Made by a program: the position numbers and the translations under genes. Positions 1 through 4,900 of a DNA stretch of 6,408 nt are shown one piece after another. Numbering within the stretch: the first letter of the stretch is position 1; the number at the start of each line of letters is the position of its first letter. The notes under the pieces are model-generated. The model had not been told where the DNA came from. It saw only the letters and a list, made by a program, of their open reading frames with translations, and did not search any database. The stretch spans positions 1 to 6,408 of the forward strand of contig JAJZOM010000312.1 in assembly GCA_021811505.1 (NCBI GenBank), read 5' to 3'. The stretch comes from Thermoplasmata archaeon. GTDB taxonomy: Archaea; Thermoplasmatota; Thermoplasmata; Thermoplasmatales; Thermoplasmataceae.

Positions 1-500
1 GATCCGACGATGCCTCCTCCCGGCTCTCCCTTGGGAAATACAACCCCGCTATCCAGAAGATTCTGCAGAAGTTCCGAATTTGTGACAGCTCCAAGTACTC
101 TGGGTGTCTCGACAATCTTTCCGGTGCTGTATCCCCCAAGTGTGTAAACAAGGGATACGTTGAACGTCTTCGCCAGTTCCAGGATAAAGTAAGACATTTC
201 GTACTGTCCTTCCTGCGTAGTTCCCTGGAAATCTCCTACCAGTACCAGCAGGTCATTTTTCTTCGGGAATTTTTTATAGTACAGGCTGTTCCTGACCAAC
301 TTCACCACGCTGTTATCGTCTATGAAAACCTGCGGAGGCAGATATTGCGAAAAAACGTCTGCGAGTTTCTCCATTTTCAGTTTTTCTATAAGATATTCAG
401 CGGCTATTTTTCCAACATTTCCAATGCCCGGCAGACCTCCTATAAGTACGGGATTGTTTAATTTTGGCTTCTTGTATTGATTGACAATAATTCTTTCCAT
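1..500 (-). CDS. PAC2-family proteasome assembly chaperone (3' end cut by window edge)
   Basis: This is a minus-strand frame that stays open from an ATG at 500 to the left edge, giving 166 visible residues. It starts MERIIVNQYKKPKLNNPVLI and then has a glycine-rich loop, GGLPGIGNVGKIAAEYLIEK, at about residues 21-40. That loop, together with the later LVGDFQGTTQEGQYEMS and VYTLGGYSTGK stretches, is characteristic of the archaeal PAC2/PbaB family. Family members are cytosolic ATP-independent chaperones thought to help assemble the 20S proteasome alpha ring, but many are uncharacterised. The C-terminus, where proteasome-binding HbYX-type tails occur in some members, lies outside the window. The start is supported by a GTGAG-like site just upstream and by the 4-nt gap after nop10, which implies co-transcription with the ribosomal operon. 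The family is clear; the exact function is inferred. Confidence 0.85.
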   Translation of the reverse strand, partial: MERIIVNQYKKPKLNNPVLIGGLPGIGNVGKIAAEYLIEKLKMEKLADVFSQYLPPQVFIDDNSVVKLVRNSLYYKKFPKKNDLLVLVGDFQGTTQEGQYEMSYFILELAKTFNVSLVYTLGGYSTGKIVETPRVLGAVTNSELLQNLLDSGVVFPKGEPGGGIVG

Positions 501-504
501 AAAC

Positions 505-660
505 TCACTTCTTCTTTAGTTCAATCCTAAATCTCTGGAACTTATCGACCGGCGAATATCTTGGCGGCAGCGCAACATCAGCAACACTTCCACAATCAGG
601 ACAGTTGTCCAGCATTGTATACCTGTTACAAATTCTGCATTTATGAATCAATGAATGCAT
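505..660 (-). CDS. nop10: H/ACA ribonucleoprotein subunit Nop10 (51 aa)
   Basis: This 51-residue protein has the Nop10 layout: a zinc ribbon with Cys8-x2-Cys11 and Cys20-x2-Cys23 (HKCRICNRYTMLDNCPDCG), followed by the conserved linker and helix PPRYSPVDKFQRFR at about residues 34-47. Known role: Nop10 binds the Cbf5 catalytic face and helps position H/ACA guide RNA and substrate for pseudouridylation of rRNA. The length matches the family (about 50-60 aa). The gene starts 12 nt after the aIF2 alpha stop and ends 4 nt before the PAC2 gene, so it is an internal gene of the operon. A GTGA about 9 nt upstream of the ATG could serve as ribosome binding site. The partner Cbf5 is encoded in this same window at 4860-5912, in a different operon. 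Confidence 0.94.
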   Translation of the reverse strand: MHSLIHKCRICNRYTMLDNCPDCGSVADVALPPRYSPVDKFQRFRIELKKK

Positions 661-672
661 CTTATCAGTTCA

Positions 673-1428
673 CTATTTTCTGGTGAATTCCGCCACTACG
701 CCATTTTTCTTCGAAGCTTCCAGTATCTTCTGGACTGATCTCTTTAAGGCATCCTCGGCCAATTTATAATCTTTGTCAGTTACGGTGATTCGATATCTGG
801 GTGCACCGGCATATTGTATTTTCACGGTTTCTTCCATGCCCGACAGCAAAGATTCCTTAAGCGCCTCAACGCCGTTTGGTGCAAGGGAATATGCTTCGAT
901 ATAGCCCCCAATCTTGACATAAGGCAAAGTGACGTTTTCCTTCGCTATTTTTATGAATACTGTCTTCCATTTGCCTTTCAGGTCCGGCAGCCAGTCTTCA
1001 CTCGCAGATGCGTCTTCAAATGCATCATACATGTTCGGGTATCTGGTCCTGAGTTCTCCTATGAATTCCTTTTCACATTCATCCATGGTTTTTTTCAGAT
1101 GCTTGGCTACGAGTTCGAGGAGCTTCTCTGCCTTCTGGTCATTTTTCCATCCGGAAATTTTCTCCCTTTTCTGGTGTTCATTAACTCTCTTCAGGGACAG
1201 GTCGACGTAACCACGGGTTGCATCGACATTAAGGACCTTGCAGACCGTTTTCTGGCCTTCTCTCAGGTAATCGCGGATATGCTTTACCCAGCCGGTTGCA
1301 ACTTCAGCTATATGGATGAAACCTTCCTTGCCGCGATATTCATCGAGTCTCGCATTTGCCCCGAAACCCTTGACTTCCCTTATGGTAACTACCACAAGAT
1401 CCCCGACTTCAGGAAGGTCCTTTTTCAT
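673..1428 (-). CDS. Translation initiation factor aIF2 subunit alpha
   Basis: The 251-aa protein has the three-part aIF2 alpha architecture: an S1-type OB fold at about residues 8-82 (EVGDLVVVTIREVKGFGANA, then GFIHIAEVATGWVKHIRDYL), a helical middle domain at about 83-170 and a C-terminal alpha/beta domain at about 171-251 that in the family contacts the gamma subunit. The heterotrimer brings initiator Met-tRNA to the small ribosomal subunit. The family is typically about 260-275 aa, so this copy is slightly short but complete. The same frame is open upstream to an ATG at 1509, but those 27 extra residues lie over rps27e and look nothing like the family. The ATG at 1428 overlaps the rps27e stop as ATGA and has a GGAG about 10 nt upstream, so it is the better start, with likely translational coupling. 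Confidence 0.96.
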   Translation of the reverse strand: MKKDLPEVGDLVVVTIREVKGFGANARLDEYRGKEGFIHIAEVATGWVKHIRDYLREGQKTVCKVLNVDATRGYVDLSLKRVNEHQKREKISGWKNDQKAEKLLELVAKHLKKTMDECEKEFIGELRTRYPNMYDAFEDASASEDWLPDLKGKWKTVFIKIAKENVTLPYVKIGGYIEAYSLAPNGVEALKESLLSGMEETVKIQYAGAPRYRITVTDKDYKLAEDALKRSVQKILEASKKNGVVAEFTRK

Positions 1429-1628
1429 TGAGTGTCTCCAACTATGTCCGCGCCAAGATCGAAGGTACCTCCGGTAGGCCTTGCGAGTGTGGCTCCGCAT
1501 ATATTGCATACAACGACTGATGAAATTTTGGTGTATGTTACCTGTTCATTTCCGCAGTCTTTGCACTTGATTTTCAAAAATTTATTACCAATGCTTTTCG
1601 GCTTGGAGAATCTGCTTACTTCCGACAT
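1425..1628 (-). CDS. rps27e: 30S ribosomal protein S27e
   Basis: This 67-aa protein has the S27e zinc ribbon: Cys22-x2-Cys25 (IKCKDCGNEQVTYTKISSVV) and Cys41-x2-Cys44 (VCNICGATLARPTGG), ending in the family-typical hydrophilic tail. It is a small-subunit protein found in archaea and eukaryotes but not bacteria. Its ATG overlaps the rpl44e stop by 1 nt (TAATG), and a GGAGG lies about 8 nt upstream, inside the end of rpl44e. Its stop overlaps the aIF2 alpha ATG (ATGA). The order L44e-S27e-aIF2 alpha-Nop10 is a widely conserved archaeal arrangement, which supports all four calls. Confidence 0.97.
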   Translation of the reverse strand: MSEVSRFSKPKSIGNKFLKIKCKDCGNEQVTYTKISSVVVCNICGATLARPTGGTFDLGADIVGDTQ

Positions 1629-1906
1629 TACTGAGCCTCCACGATTTCGAATTTCTTCGCCCTTATGCTAGGAGGAGTTAGAGCAGTTTTACAGGTCTGG
1701 CACCTAAATCTGAGGGCGACCCTTTTCGTTGGCTTTTCTCTTCCTTCGAATTTGGGTCTCGGGAAACCTCCATAACCTGAAGTGGCTCTTCTGAATCTTC
1801 TCTGTCCAGCTTTGAATTCGCTAGCTTTCTTCTTCCTTACTCTTTCAACTTCATGAGGAGTGTGCTTCTTGCACGACGGACAATACATCTTTACAATCTT
1901 GGGCAT
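1628..1906 (-). CDS. rpl44e: 50S ribosomal protein L44e
   Basis: The 92-aa product begins MPKIVKMYCPSCKKHTPHEV and has the zinc-binding pairs Cys9-x2-Cys12 and Cys69-x2-Cys72, with a basic middle segment rich in Arg/Lys/Gly (RRFRRATSGYGGFPRPKFEG). This matches L44e (L36A/L42A-type), which contacts the E-site region of the large subunit; family length is about 92-95 aa. The start needed a choice. A GTG at 1921 would add five residues, but it lies inside the AGGTGA Shine-Dalgarno sequence (1918-1923), so it cannot plausibly be used with that site. The ATG at 1906 is 11 nt from it and gives the family-typical N-terminus. A TTG at 1912, 5 nt away, is a weaker alternative adding two residues. This is the first gene of the minus-strand operon. 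Confidence 0.95.
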   Translation of the reverse strand: MPKIVKMYCPSCKKHTPHEVERVRKKKASEFKAGQRRFRRATSGYGGFPRPKFEGREKPTKRVALRFRCQTCKTALTPPSIRAKKFEIVEAQ

Positions 1907-1917
1907 CTTCAACGTAG

Positions 1918-1923
1918 TCACCT
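1918..1923 (-). promoter_or_regulatory. Ribosome binding site of rpl44e
   Basis: On the minus strand this reads AGGTGA, a six-base match to the archaeal anti-Shine-Dalgarno complement GGAGGTGAT. It lies 11 nt upstream of the ATG at 1906 and contains the GTG that would open the longer reading frame, which argues against that longer start. Confidence 0.7.
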
Positions 1924-1940
1924 GTGGTGGTTAAAGCAAG

Positions 1941-1975
1941 ATGCAAGAGTTTTACATATGGATTTTCTCTTGCAT
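1941..1975. repeat. Perfect 9-bp inverted repeat (operator- or leader-hairpin-like)
   Basis: ATGCAAGAG at 1941-1949 is the exact reverse complement of CTCTTGCAT at 1967-1975. The 17-nt spacer is A/T-rich and holds a CATATG palindrome at 1955-1960. The repeat lies between the TATA-like boxes and the start of rpl44e. It could be a dimeric repressor site over the transcription start, or a hairpin in the 5' leader of the ribosomal operon mRNA. The sequence shows the symmetry; either role is inference. Confidence 0.6.
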
Positions 1976-1981
1976 TCATGT

Positions 1982-2024
1982 CTTTATATGCTCTCGGCTG
2001 ATTGGTTAGATGAATATAAGTTTT
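1982..2024 (-). promoter_or_regulatory. Promoter region of the rpl44e operon (two TATA-like boxes)
   Basis: Two candidate archaeal TATA boxes lie on the minus strand. The distal one reads AAAACTTATATT (2013-2024), with an A-rich stretch in the place of a BRE, and predicts a start near 1990 and a leader of about 85 nt. The proximal one reads CATATAAAG (1982-1990) and predicts a start near 1960. The second also reads as a TATA-like element (CTTTATATG) on the plus strand, so the direction of transcription there is ambiguous. The choice between the boxes decides whether the 1941-1975 dyad is inside the mRNA or across the start site. Confidence 0.55.
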
Positions 2025-2198
2025 CTTGAATTGAGCGCGAAGTCAACATCTAAAGGTTTGGCTTTCGTCCTGACCTGTTTTGTGAATCGTAAAGATGGCG
2101 ATTTCCCTTGAGCGAATTTGCGGAGCAACGCGGGAAAAGTACTGGTTTACATACTATCTCAAATCGCGAAAAAAGTCCGCCGCAGAAAGTGCAATAGT
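2025..2198. other. Gene-free part of the divergent intergenic region; possible structured RNA
   Basis: No convincing protein gene is present here: the open frames that cross it on the plus strand are upstream extensions or shadows of the LSm gene. Several short complementary blocks can be seen: AGGT/ACCT around 2054-2076; UUUCCC (2102-2107) with GGGAAA (2132-2137), plus an inner UUG/CAA and GCG/UGC; AGTA (2138-2141) with TACT (2152-2155); and GCGA (2098-2101) with TCGC (2164-2167). Taken together, the last three sets could form a three-way junction at 2098-2167. I recognise no tRNA, SRP RNA, RNase P RNA or clear box C/D or H/ACA motif set, so an RNA gene is only a possibility. Confidence 0.25.
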
Positions 2199-2199
2199 G

Positions 2200-2207
2200 T
2201 TATATAC
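2200..2207 (+). promoter_or_regulatory. TATA box for the LSm-rpl37e-purF operon
   Basis: TTATATAC lies with its centre about 31 nt upstream of the LSm ATG at 2235. Archaeal transcription normally starts about 25-27 nt downstream of the box centre, here around 2229, leaving a leader of only about 5 nt. No Shine-Dalgarno sequence precedes the LSm ATG, which fits a leaderless or nearly leaderless first gene. Confidence 0.6.
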
Positions 2208-2234
2208 GAACTCTCAATTCAGCGTCGAATTAAA

Positions 2235-2489
2235 ATGCCGAAGCCGCAACCAAGCTCAGTTAAGCCAATGGACGTTCTCAGAAGCTCAATTGACAAGAAT
2301 GTCCTGGTCGACGTCAAAGGAAACCGGGGGTACTCAGGTATCTTGGAGGGTTACGACATTTACATGAATCTTGTGATAAAGAATGCCGGAGAGACCATCA
2401 ACGGTCAAACCAGTGGTGTACACGAGAGGATTCTGGTTCGAGGGGACAACGTAATATTTGTCTCTCCTTCAAAGGGTGATAATCAATGA
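2235..2489 (+). CDS. Sm-like archaeal protein (LSm)
   Basis: The 84-aa product has both halves of the Sm fold: Sm1 at about residues 12-50 (MDVLRSSIDKNVLVDVKG, then GYSGILEGYDIYMNLVI) and Sm2 near the end (ERILVRGDNVIFVSP). Archaeal LSm proteins form six- or seven-membered rings that bind U-rich RNA. The start at 2235 gives the usual LSm length and N-terminus. An in-frame ATG at 2118 would add 39 basic residues unlike the family and would lie upstream of the TATA box, so it is rejected. In the uridine pocket the usual D-x-H-x-N of archaeal Sm1 reads D41-I-Y43-M-N45, so Tyr replaces the stacking His. The stop overlaps the rpl37e ATG (ATGA). Confidence 0.95.
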   Translation: MPKPQPSSVKPMDVLRSSIDKNVLVDVKGNRGYSGILEGYDIYMNLVIKNAGETINGQTSGVHERILVRGDNVIFVSPSKGDNQ

Positions 2490-2650
2490 GTAATGGAACA
2501 GCCGTAATGGGTAAGATGAACAACAAGAAGGTCCATGTCAGTTGTCGAAGATGTGGCCATCACGCTTATCACGTCAGACAGAAGAGGTGTTCTCACTGTG
2601 GATTCCCTGACGCAAGAGTTAGATCCTACAATTGGGCAAAAGCCAAGTGA
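2486..2650 (+). CDS. rpl37e: 50S ribosomal protein L37e (54 aa)
   Basis: This small gene encodes 54 residues with the L37e zinc finger Cys20-x2-Cys23 and Cys35-x2-Cys38 (HVSCRRCGHHAYHVRQKRCS, then HCGF) and the signature end VRSYNWAKAK. It is a large-subunit protein shared by archaea and eukaryotes. Its ATG overlaps the LSm stop by 4 nt, and GGTGAT ends 5 nt upstream (2475-2480), an excellent ribosome binding site. Its last 53 nt are also read in another frame as the beginning of purF. LSm-L37e gene pairs are common in archaea, which supports the assignment. Confidence 0.96.
   Translation: MSNGTAVMGKMNNKKVHVSCRRCGHHAYHVRQKRCSHCGFPDARVRSYNWAKAK
2585..2589 (+). promoter_or_regulatory. Ribosome binding site that sets the purF start
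   Basis: AGGTG (GAGGTG including 2584) lies 8 nt upstream of the GTG at 2598 and inside the rpl37e coding sequence, where the same bases help encode the Arg-Cys of the second zinc-finger pair. The alternative ATG at 2535 has only an AAGG 3 nt upstream, and the GTG at 2553 has no clear site. This favours 2598 as the purF start. Confidence 0.6.
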
Positions 2651-4049
2651 TCACTGCGCTGTGGTAGGATACATTGGTTCAGAACCAGCGTATCCAATTG
2701 TTTTAGCGTCATTAAAGACCCTTCAGCATAGGGGGCAGGAAAGTGCAGGAATAGCTACTTTTCATGACTCATCCATTAACGTAAGGAAAGGGATGGGCCT
2801 GGTTAGTGAAGTTTTCAATGAAAAGTCCAGGGGACTGGATTCCAGCCTGGGCGGAACTGTCGGAATAGGACATACCAGGTATTCCACCGCAGGATCAAAA
2901 TCCATGGAAAACGCTGGTCCTTTCCTGGTTTCCAACTCGATGGGACACATAGCCCTATCCCACAACGGCGAAATTACAAACGCCGACAGGCTCAGGGAAG
3001 ATCTTATGAAACAGGGACTCACATTTCTTACTTCAACCGATACCGAGGTCCTTCTTCTGGAACTATCCAGAGAGATGTCAATTCACGGTATTTCCTCCGG
3101 CGTGAGAATAGCCATGGACAGGCTGAAGGGTGCGTACTCCATCACGATGATGATCAACGACAGGCTTTTCGCCCTTCGTGATTCCCTGGGGTTCAGGCCT
3201 TTAATCATAGGCAGGTTTGAGGATAACTATATCGTGGTTTCTGAAAGCTGTGCACTGGATGTTCTCGGAGCAGAAAAAATAAGGGATGTAAATCCCGGTG
3301 AGCTTGTCGAGATCACGCCCAACGGAATAATTACACTAATAACAGGTTCGTCGAAGAAACTTGCTCACTGCATGTTCGAATACGTATACTTTGCGAGACC
3401 GGATAGCATCATAGATGGAATTGAAGTGTTTCATTCAAGGATCATGCTGGGAAGAATCCTGGCAGAGGAACATCCTGCGGATGCTGATGTTGTCGTGCCG
3501 GTTCCGGATTCCGGTCGCGCCCAGGCGCTTGGCTTCTCCAATGAATCTGGTATTCCATACAGTGAAGGACTTATCAAGAACAGGTACTCGGAAAGAACGT
3601 TCATAATGCCAACACAACAATCCAGGACCTCTGCTGTGAAGATGAAACTCAACGTCATAAAGTCAGAAATAAAGGGAAAGAAAGTCGTACTGGTTGATGA
3701 CAGCATTGTGAGAGGCAACACCATGAACCACATCATATCAATCCTGAGAAAAGCCGGCGCCAAGGAGGTACATGTGCGGATAGGATCGCCGGAGATTGTT
3801 GCTCCATGCTTCTTTGGTGTGGACATGAAGACCAGGGACCAGTTTGTTGCAAACGGAAAAACCACGGATGAAATATGCAATGTGCTGGGTGCAGACAGCC
3901 TTGGATACCTCTCAATAGATGGCCTTGTCAGAAGCATAGGGATGAAGAGGGAGGATTTATGTGTGGGCTGCCTAACCGGAGAGTACCCGATTCCCATAGC
4001 ACAGGATAAACATCCCAGGCAAAAAGAGCTTGAAAGCTTCACAGGATAA
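2598..4049 (+). CDS. purF: Amidophosphoribosyltransferase (PRPP amidotransferase), Fe-S type
   Basis: PurF makes phosphoribosylamine from PRPP and glutamine, the first committed step of purine synthesis. With the GTG start at 2598 the protein has 483 aa. The N-terminal Ntn glutaminase domain shows the nucleophile Cys20 (DHCAVVGYIG), GHTRYSTAG at 91-99 and SHNGEITNADR from 121. The C-terminal phosphoribosyltransferase domain has FEYVYFARPDS and the PRPP loop VVLVDDSIVRGNT at 363-375. Because Cys20 must become the N-terminus, a 19-residue propeptide has to be removed, as in Bacillus-type PurF. Counting from the nucleophile as 1, cysteines at 239, 385, 436 and 439 fall almost exactly where the Bacillus subtilis enzyme holds its 4Fe-4S cluster (236, 382, 437, 440). 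The frame is also open from an ATG at 2535, but that would overlap rpl37e for 116 nt. Confidence 0.95.
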   Translation: MDSLTQELDPTIGQKPSDHCAVVGYIGSEPAYPIVLASLKTLQHRGQESAGIATFHDSSINVRKGMGLVSEVFNEKSRGLDSSLGGTVGIGHTRYSTAGSKSMENAGPFLVSNSMGHIALSHNGEITNADRLREDLMKQGLTFLTSTDTEVLLLELSREMSIHGISSGVRIAMDRLKGAYSITMMINDRLFALRDSLGFRPLIIGRFEDNYIVVSESCALDVLGAEKIRDVNPGELVEITPNGIITLITGSSKKLAHCMFEYVYFARPDSIIDGIEVFHSRIMLGRILAEEHPADADVVVPVPDSGRAQALGFSNESGIPYSEGLIKNRYSERTFIMPTQQSRTSAVKMKLNVIKSEIKGKKVVLVDDSIVRGNTMNHIISILRKAGAKEVHVRIGSPEIVAPCFFGVDMKTRDQFVANGKTTDEICNVLGADSLGYLSIDGLVRSIGMKREDLCVGCLTGEYPIPIAQDKHPRQKELESFTG

Positions 4050-4051
4050 TG

Positions 4052-4069
4052 TTAATTCTTCTTCCTTTT
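4052..4069 (+). terminator. Possible pyrimidine-rich termination tract after purF
   Basis: Two bases after the purF stop, the plus strand runs TTAATTCTTCTTCCTTTT. Archaeal RNA polymerase tends to stop at T-rich non-template stretches without a hairpin. The same bases are the lysine-rich 3' end of nop5 on the other strand, so the T-richness may simply reflect its coding content. Confidence 0.3.
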
Positions 4070-4900
4070 GAGTAAACCCTGTATTTTATCCTTCATTTCT
4101 GCAGTGTCGATTCTTGTTCCTGCATAATCTGCCCTCAGGGTTATCGCAGCCTTGCAGGCAATAAATCTTGCCACTCTGCCTCTTTCGTTGCTCTTCAGGG
4201 CCGACATGCCCTTGCATTTGAATATAACCCCATGTTTCGGAGGAGGAGTGCCCTGAACGACATGCTTGAACAGTGCCTTTTCCGCACCCAGCACCTGGAT
4301 TGCGCTTGCAGGCATCAACGCGAGATTCCTGAGACTCCCGGCACTGAAAAGAAGCTCAAGTGCAACCTCTTCTCCCACAAGATCGCTGGTGTTGGGCATG
4401 GTGTTCCTGATCCTCTCGGAAAGAAATGTGACTATAGAACCCCTGAGAGAGCATAACGATTCTGCTGTGTCGGAAATCTGGTCGAGTACGCCGACAACAT
4501 GCTCAGGGAGATCAAGACCCCTGAGCCGTCTGAAGAATGCGCAGGGATCATTGTTGCCATAGCTCAGGCCTGTTATGAGGCCGAAGTTAGTGACCTTCTC
4601 AAGTATAAGATTCAGTGACTTGTTTATCTCCGGTATCAGGGCATAAAATTTCCGGATATACTGATCATCGGCAAATTCCTCAATAACACGGTGTTCACCG
4701 TACTTTATCAGGAGTTCATGCAGATCCGGTATCCTGTCGGATTCAAGAGCATCAAAGTCAGGGCTGTTGCCCATCCTCAGGTCATCGAATACCTCCACGA
4801 AGTTAGCCTCAAAATCTTTGTAGACAAAATTCCGGTTGCCAATCTTTTTGCCAAACCAGCTATCTTCTCTTCTTCGGCCTGTCGAATTTTTTTCTGCCAT
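4052..4900 (-). CDS. nop5: Nop5/Nop56-type C/D box RNP scaffold protein, shortened N-terminus
   Basis: The 282-aa protein carries a full Nop domain at about residues 168-262 (TMPNTSDLVGEEVALELLFS, AGSLRNLALMPASAIQVLGA, EKALFKHVVQGTPPPKHGVI) and a C-terminal KRKKN. Residues about 58-165 are helical and fit the Nop5 coiled coil. In the C/D complex, Nop5 bridges L7Ae-bound guide RNA and the methyltransferase fibrillarin. Archaeal Nop5 usually has about 370-420 aa, with an N-terminal fibrillarin-binding domain of about 120 residues. Here only about 45 residues precede the helical part, so that domain is mostly missing. The ATG at 4900 has a strong AGGAGG 7 nt upstream, so the short form is not a miscalled start. 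It begins inside the end of cbf5 (41-nt overlap). No fibrillarin gene is adjacent, although many archaea pair the two. Confidence 0.88.
   Translation of the reverse strand: MAEKNSTGRRREDSWFGKKIGNRNFVYKDFEANFVEVFDDLRMGNSPDFDALESDRIPDLHELLIKYGEHRVIEEFADDQYIRKFYALIPEINKSLNLILEKVTNFGLITGLSYGNNDPCAFFRRLRGLDLPEHVVGVLDQISDTAESLCSLRGSIVTFLSERIRNTMPNTSDLVGEEVALELLFSAGSLRNLALMPASAIQVLGAEKALFKHVVQGTPPPKHGVIFKCKGMSALKSNERGRVARFIACKAAITLRADYAGTRIDTAEMKDKIQGLLKRKKN

Noticed and set aside
814..1431. 205-aa plus-strand open frame opposite aIF2 alpha
   Set aside because: Its Phe/Cys-rich, low-complexity composition is typical of an antisense shadow of a Lys/Glu-rich gene.
673..1509. Longer aIF2 alpha starting at 1509 (278 aa)
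   Set aside because: The first 27 residues overlap rps27e and do not resemble the family; ATG 1428 has a ribosome binding site and an ATGA overlap.
2008..2073. Possible box C/D guide RNA (GATGA near 2010, CTGA at 2070-2073)
   Set aside because: Box C is incomplete and no convincing internal D'/C' pair is present; such short motifs occur by chance.
2031..2114. Direct repeat TTGAGCG at 2031-2037 and 2108-2114
   Set aside because: Seven bases repeated twice in A/T-rich intergenic DNA is within chance expectation, and no third copy was seen.
2118..2489. Longer LSm protein from ATG 2118 (123 aa)
   Set aside because: The extra 39 residues are unlike any LSm N-terminus and lie upstream of the TATA box at 2200.
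3431..4042. 203-aa minus-strand open frame opposite purF
   Set aside because: It mirrors a strongly conserved PurF coding region and has no recognisable domain or ribosome binding site; it is a shadow frame.
2535..4049. PurF starting at ATG 2535
   Set aside because: It would give a 40-residue propeptide read almost entirely through rpl37e and has a poor ribosome binding site; GTG 2598 is better placed. It is not fully excluded.
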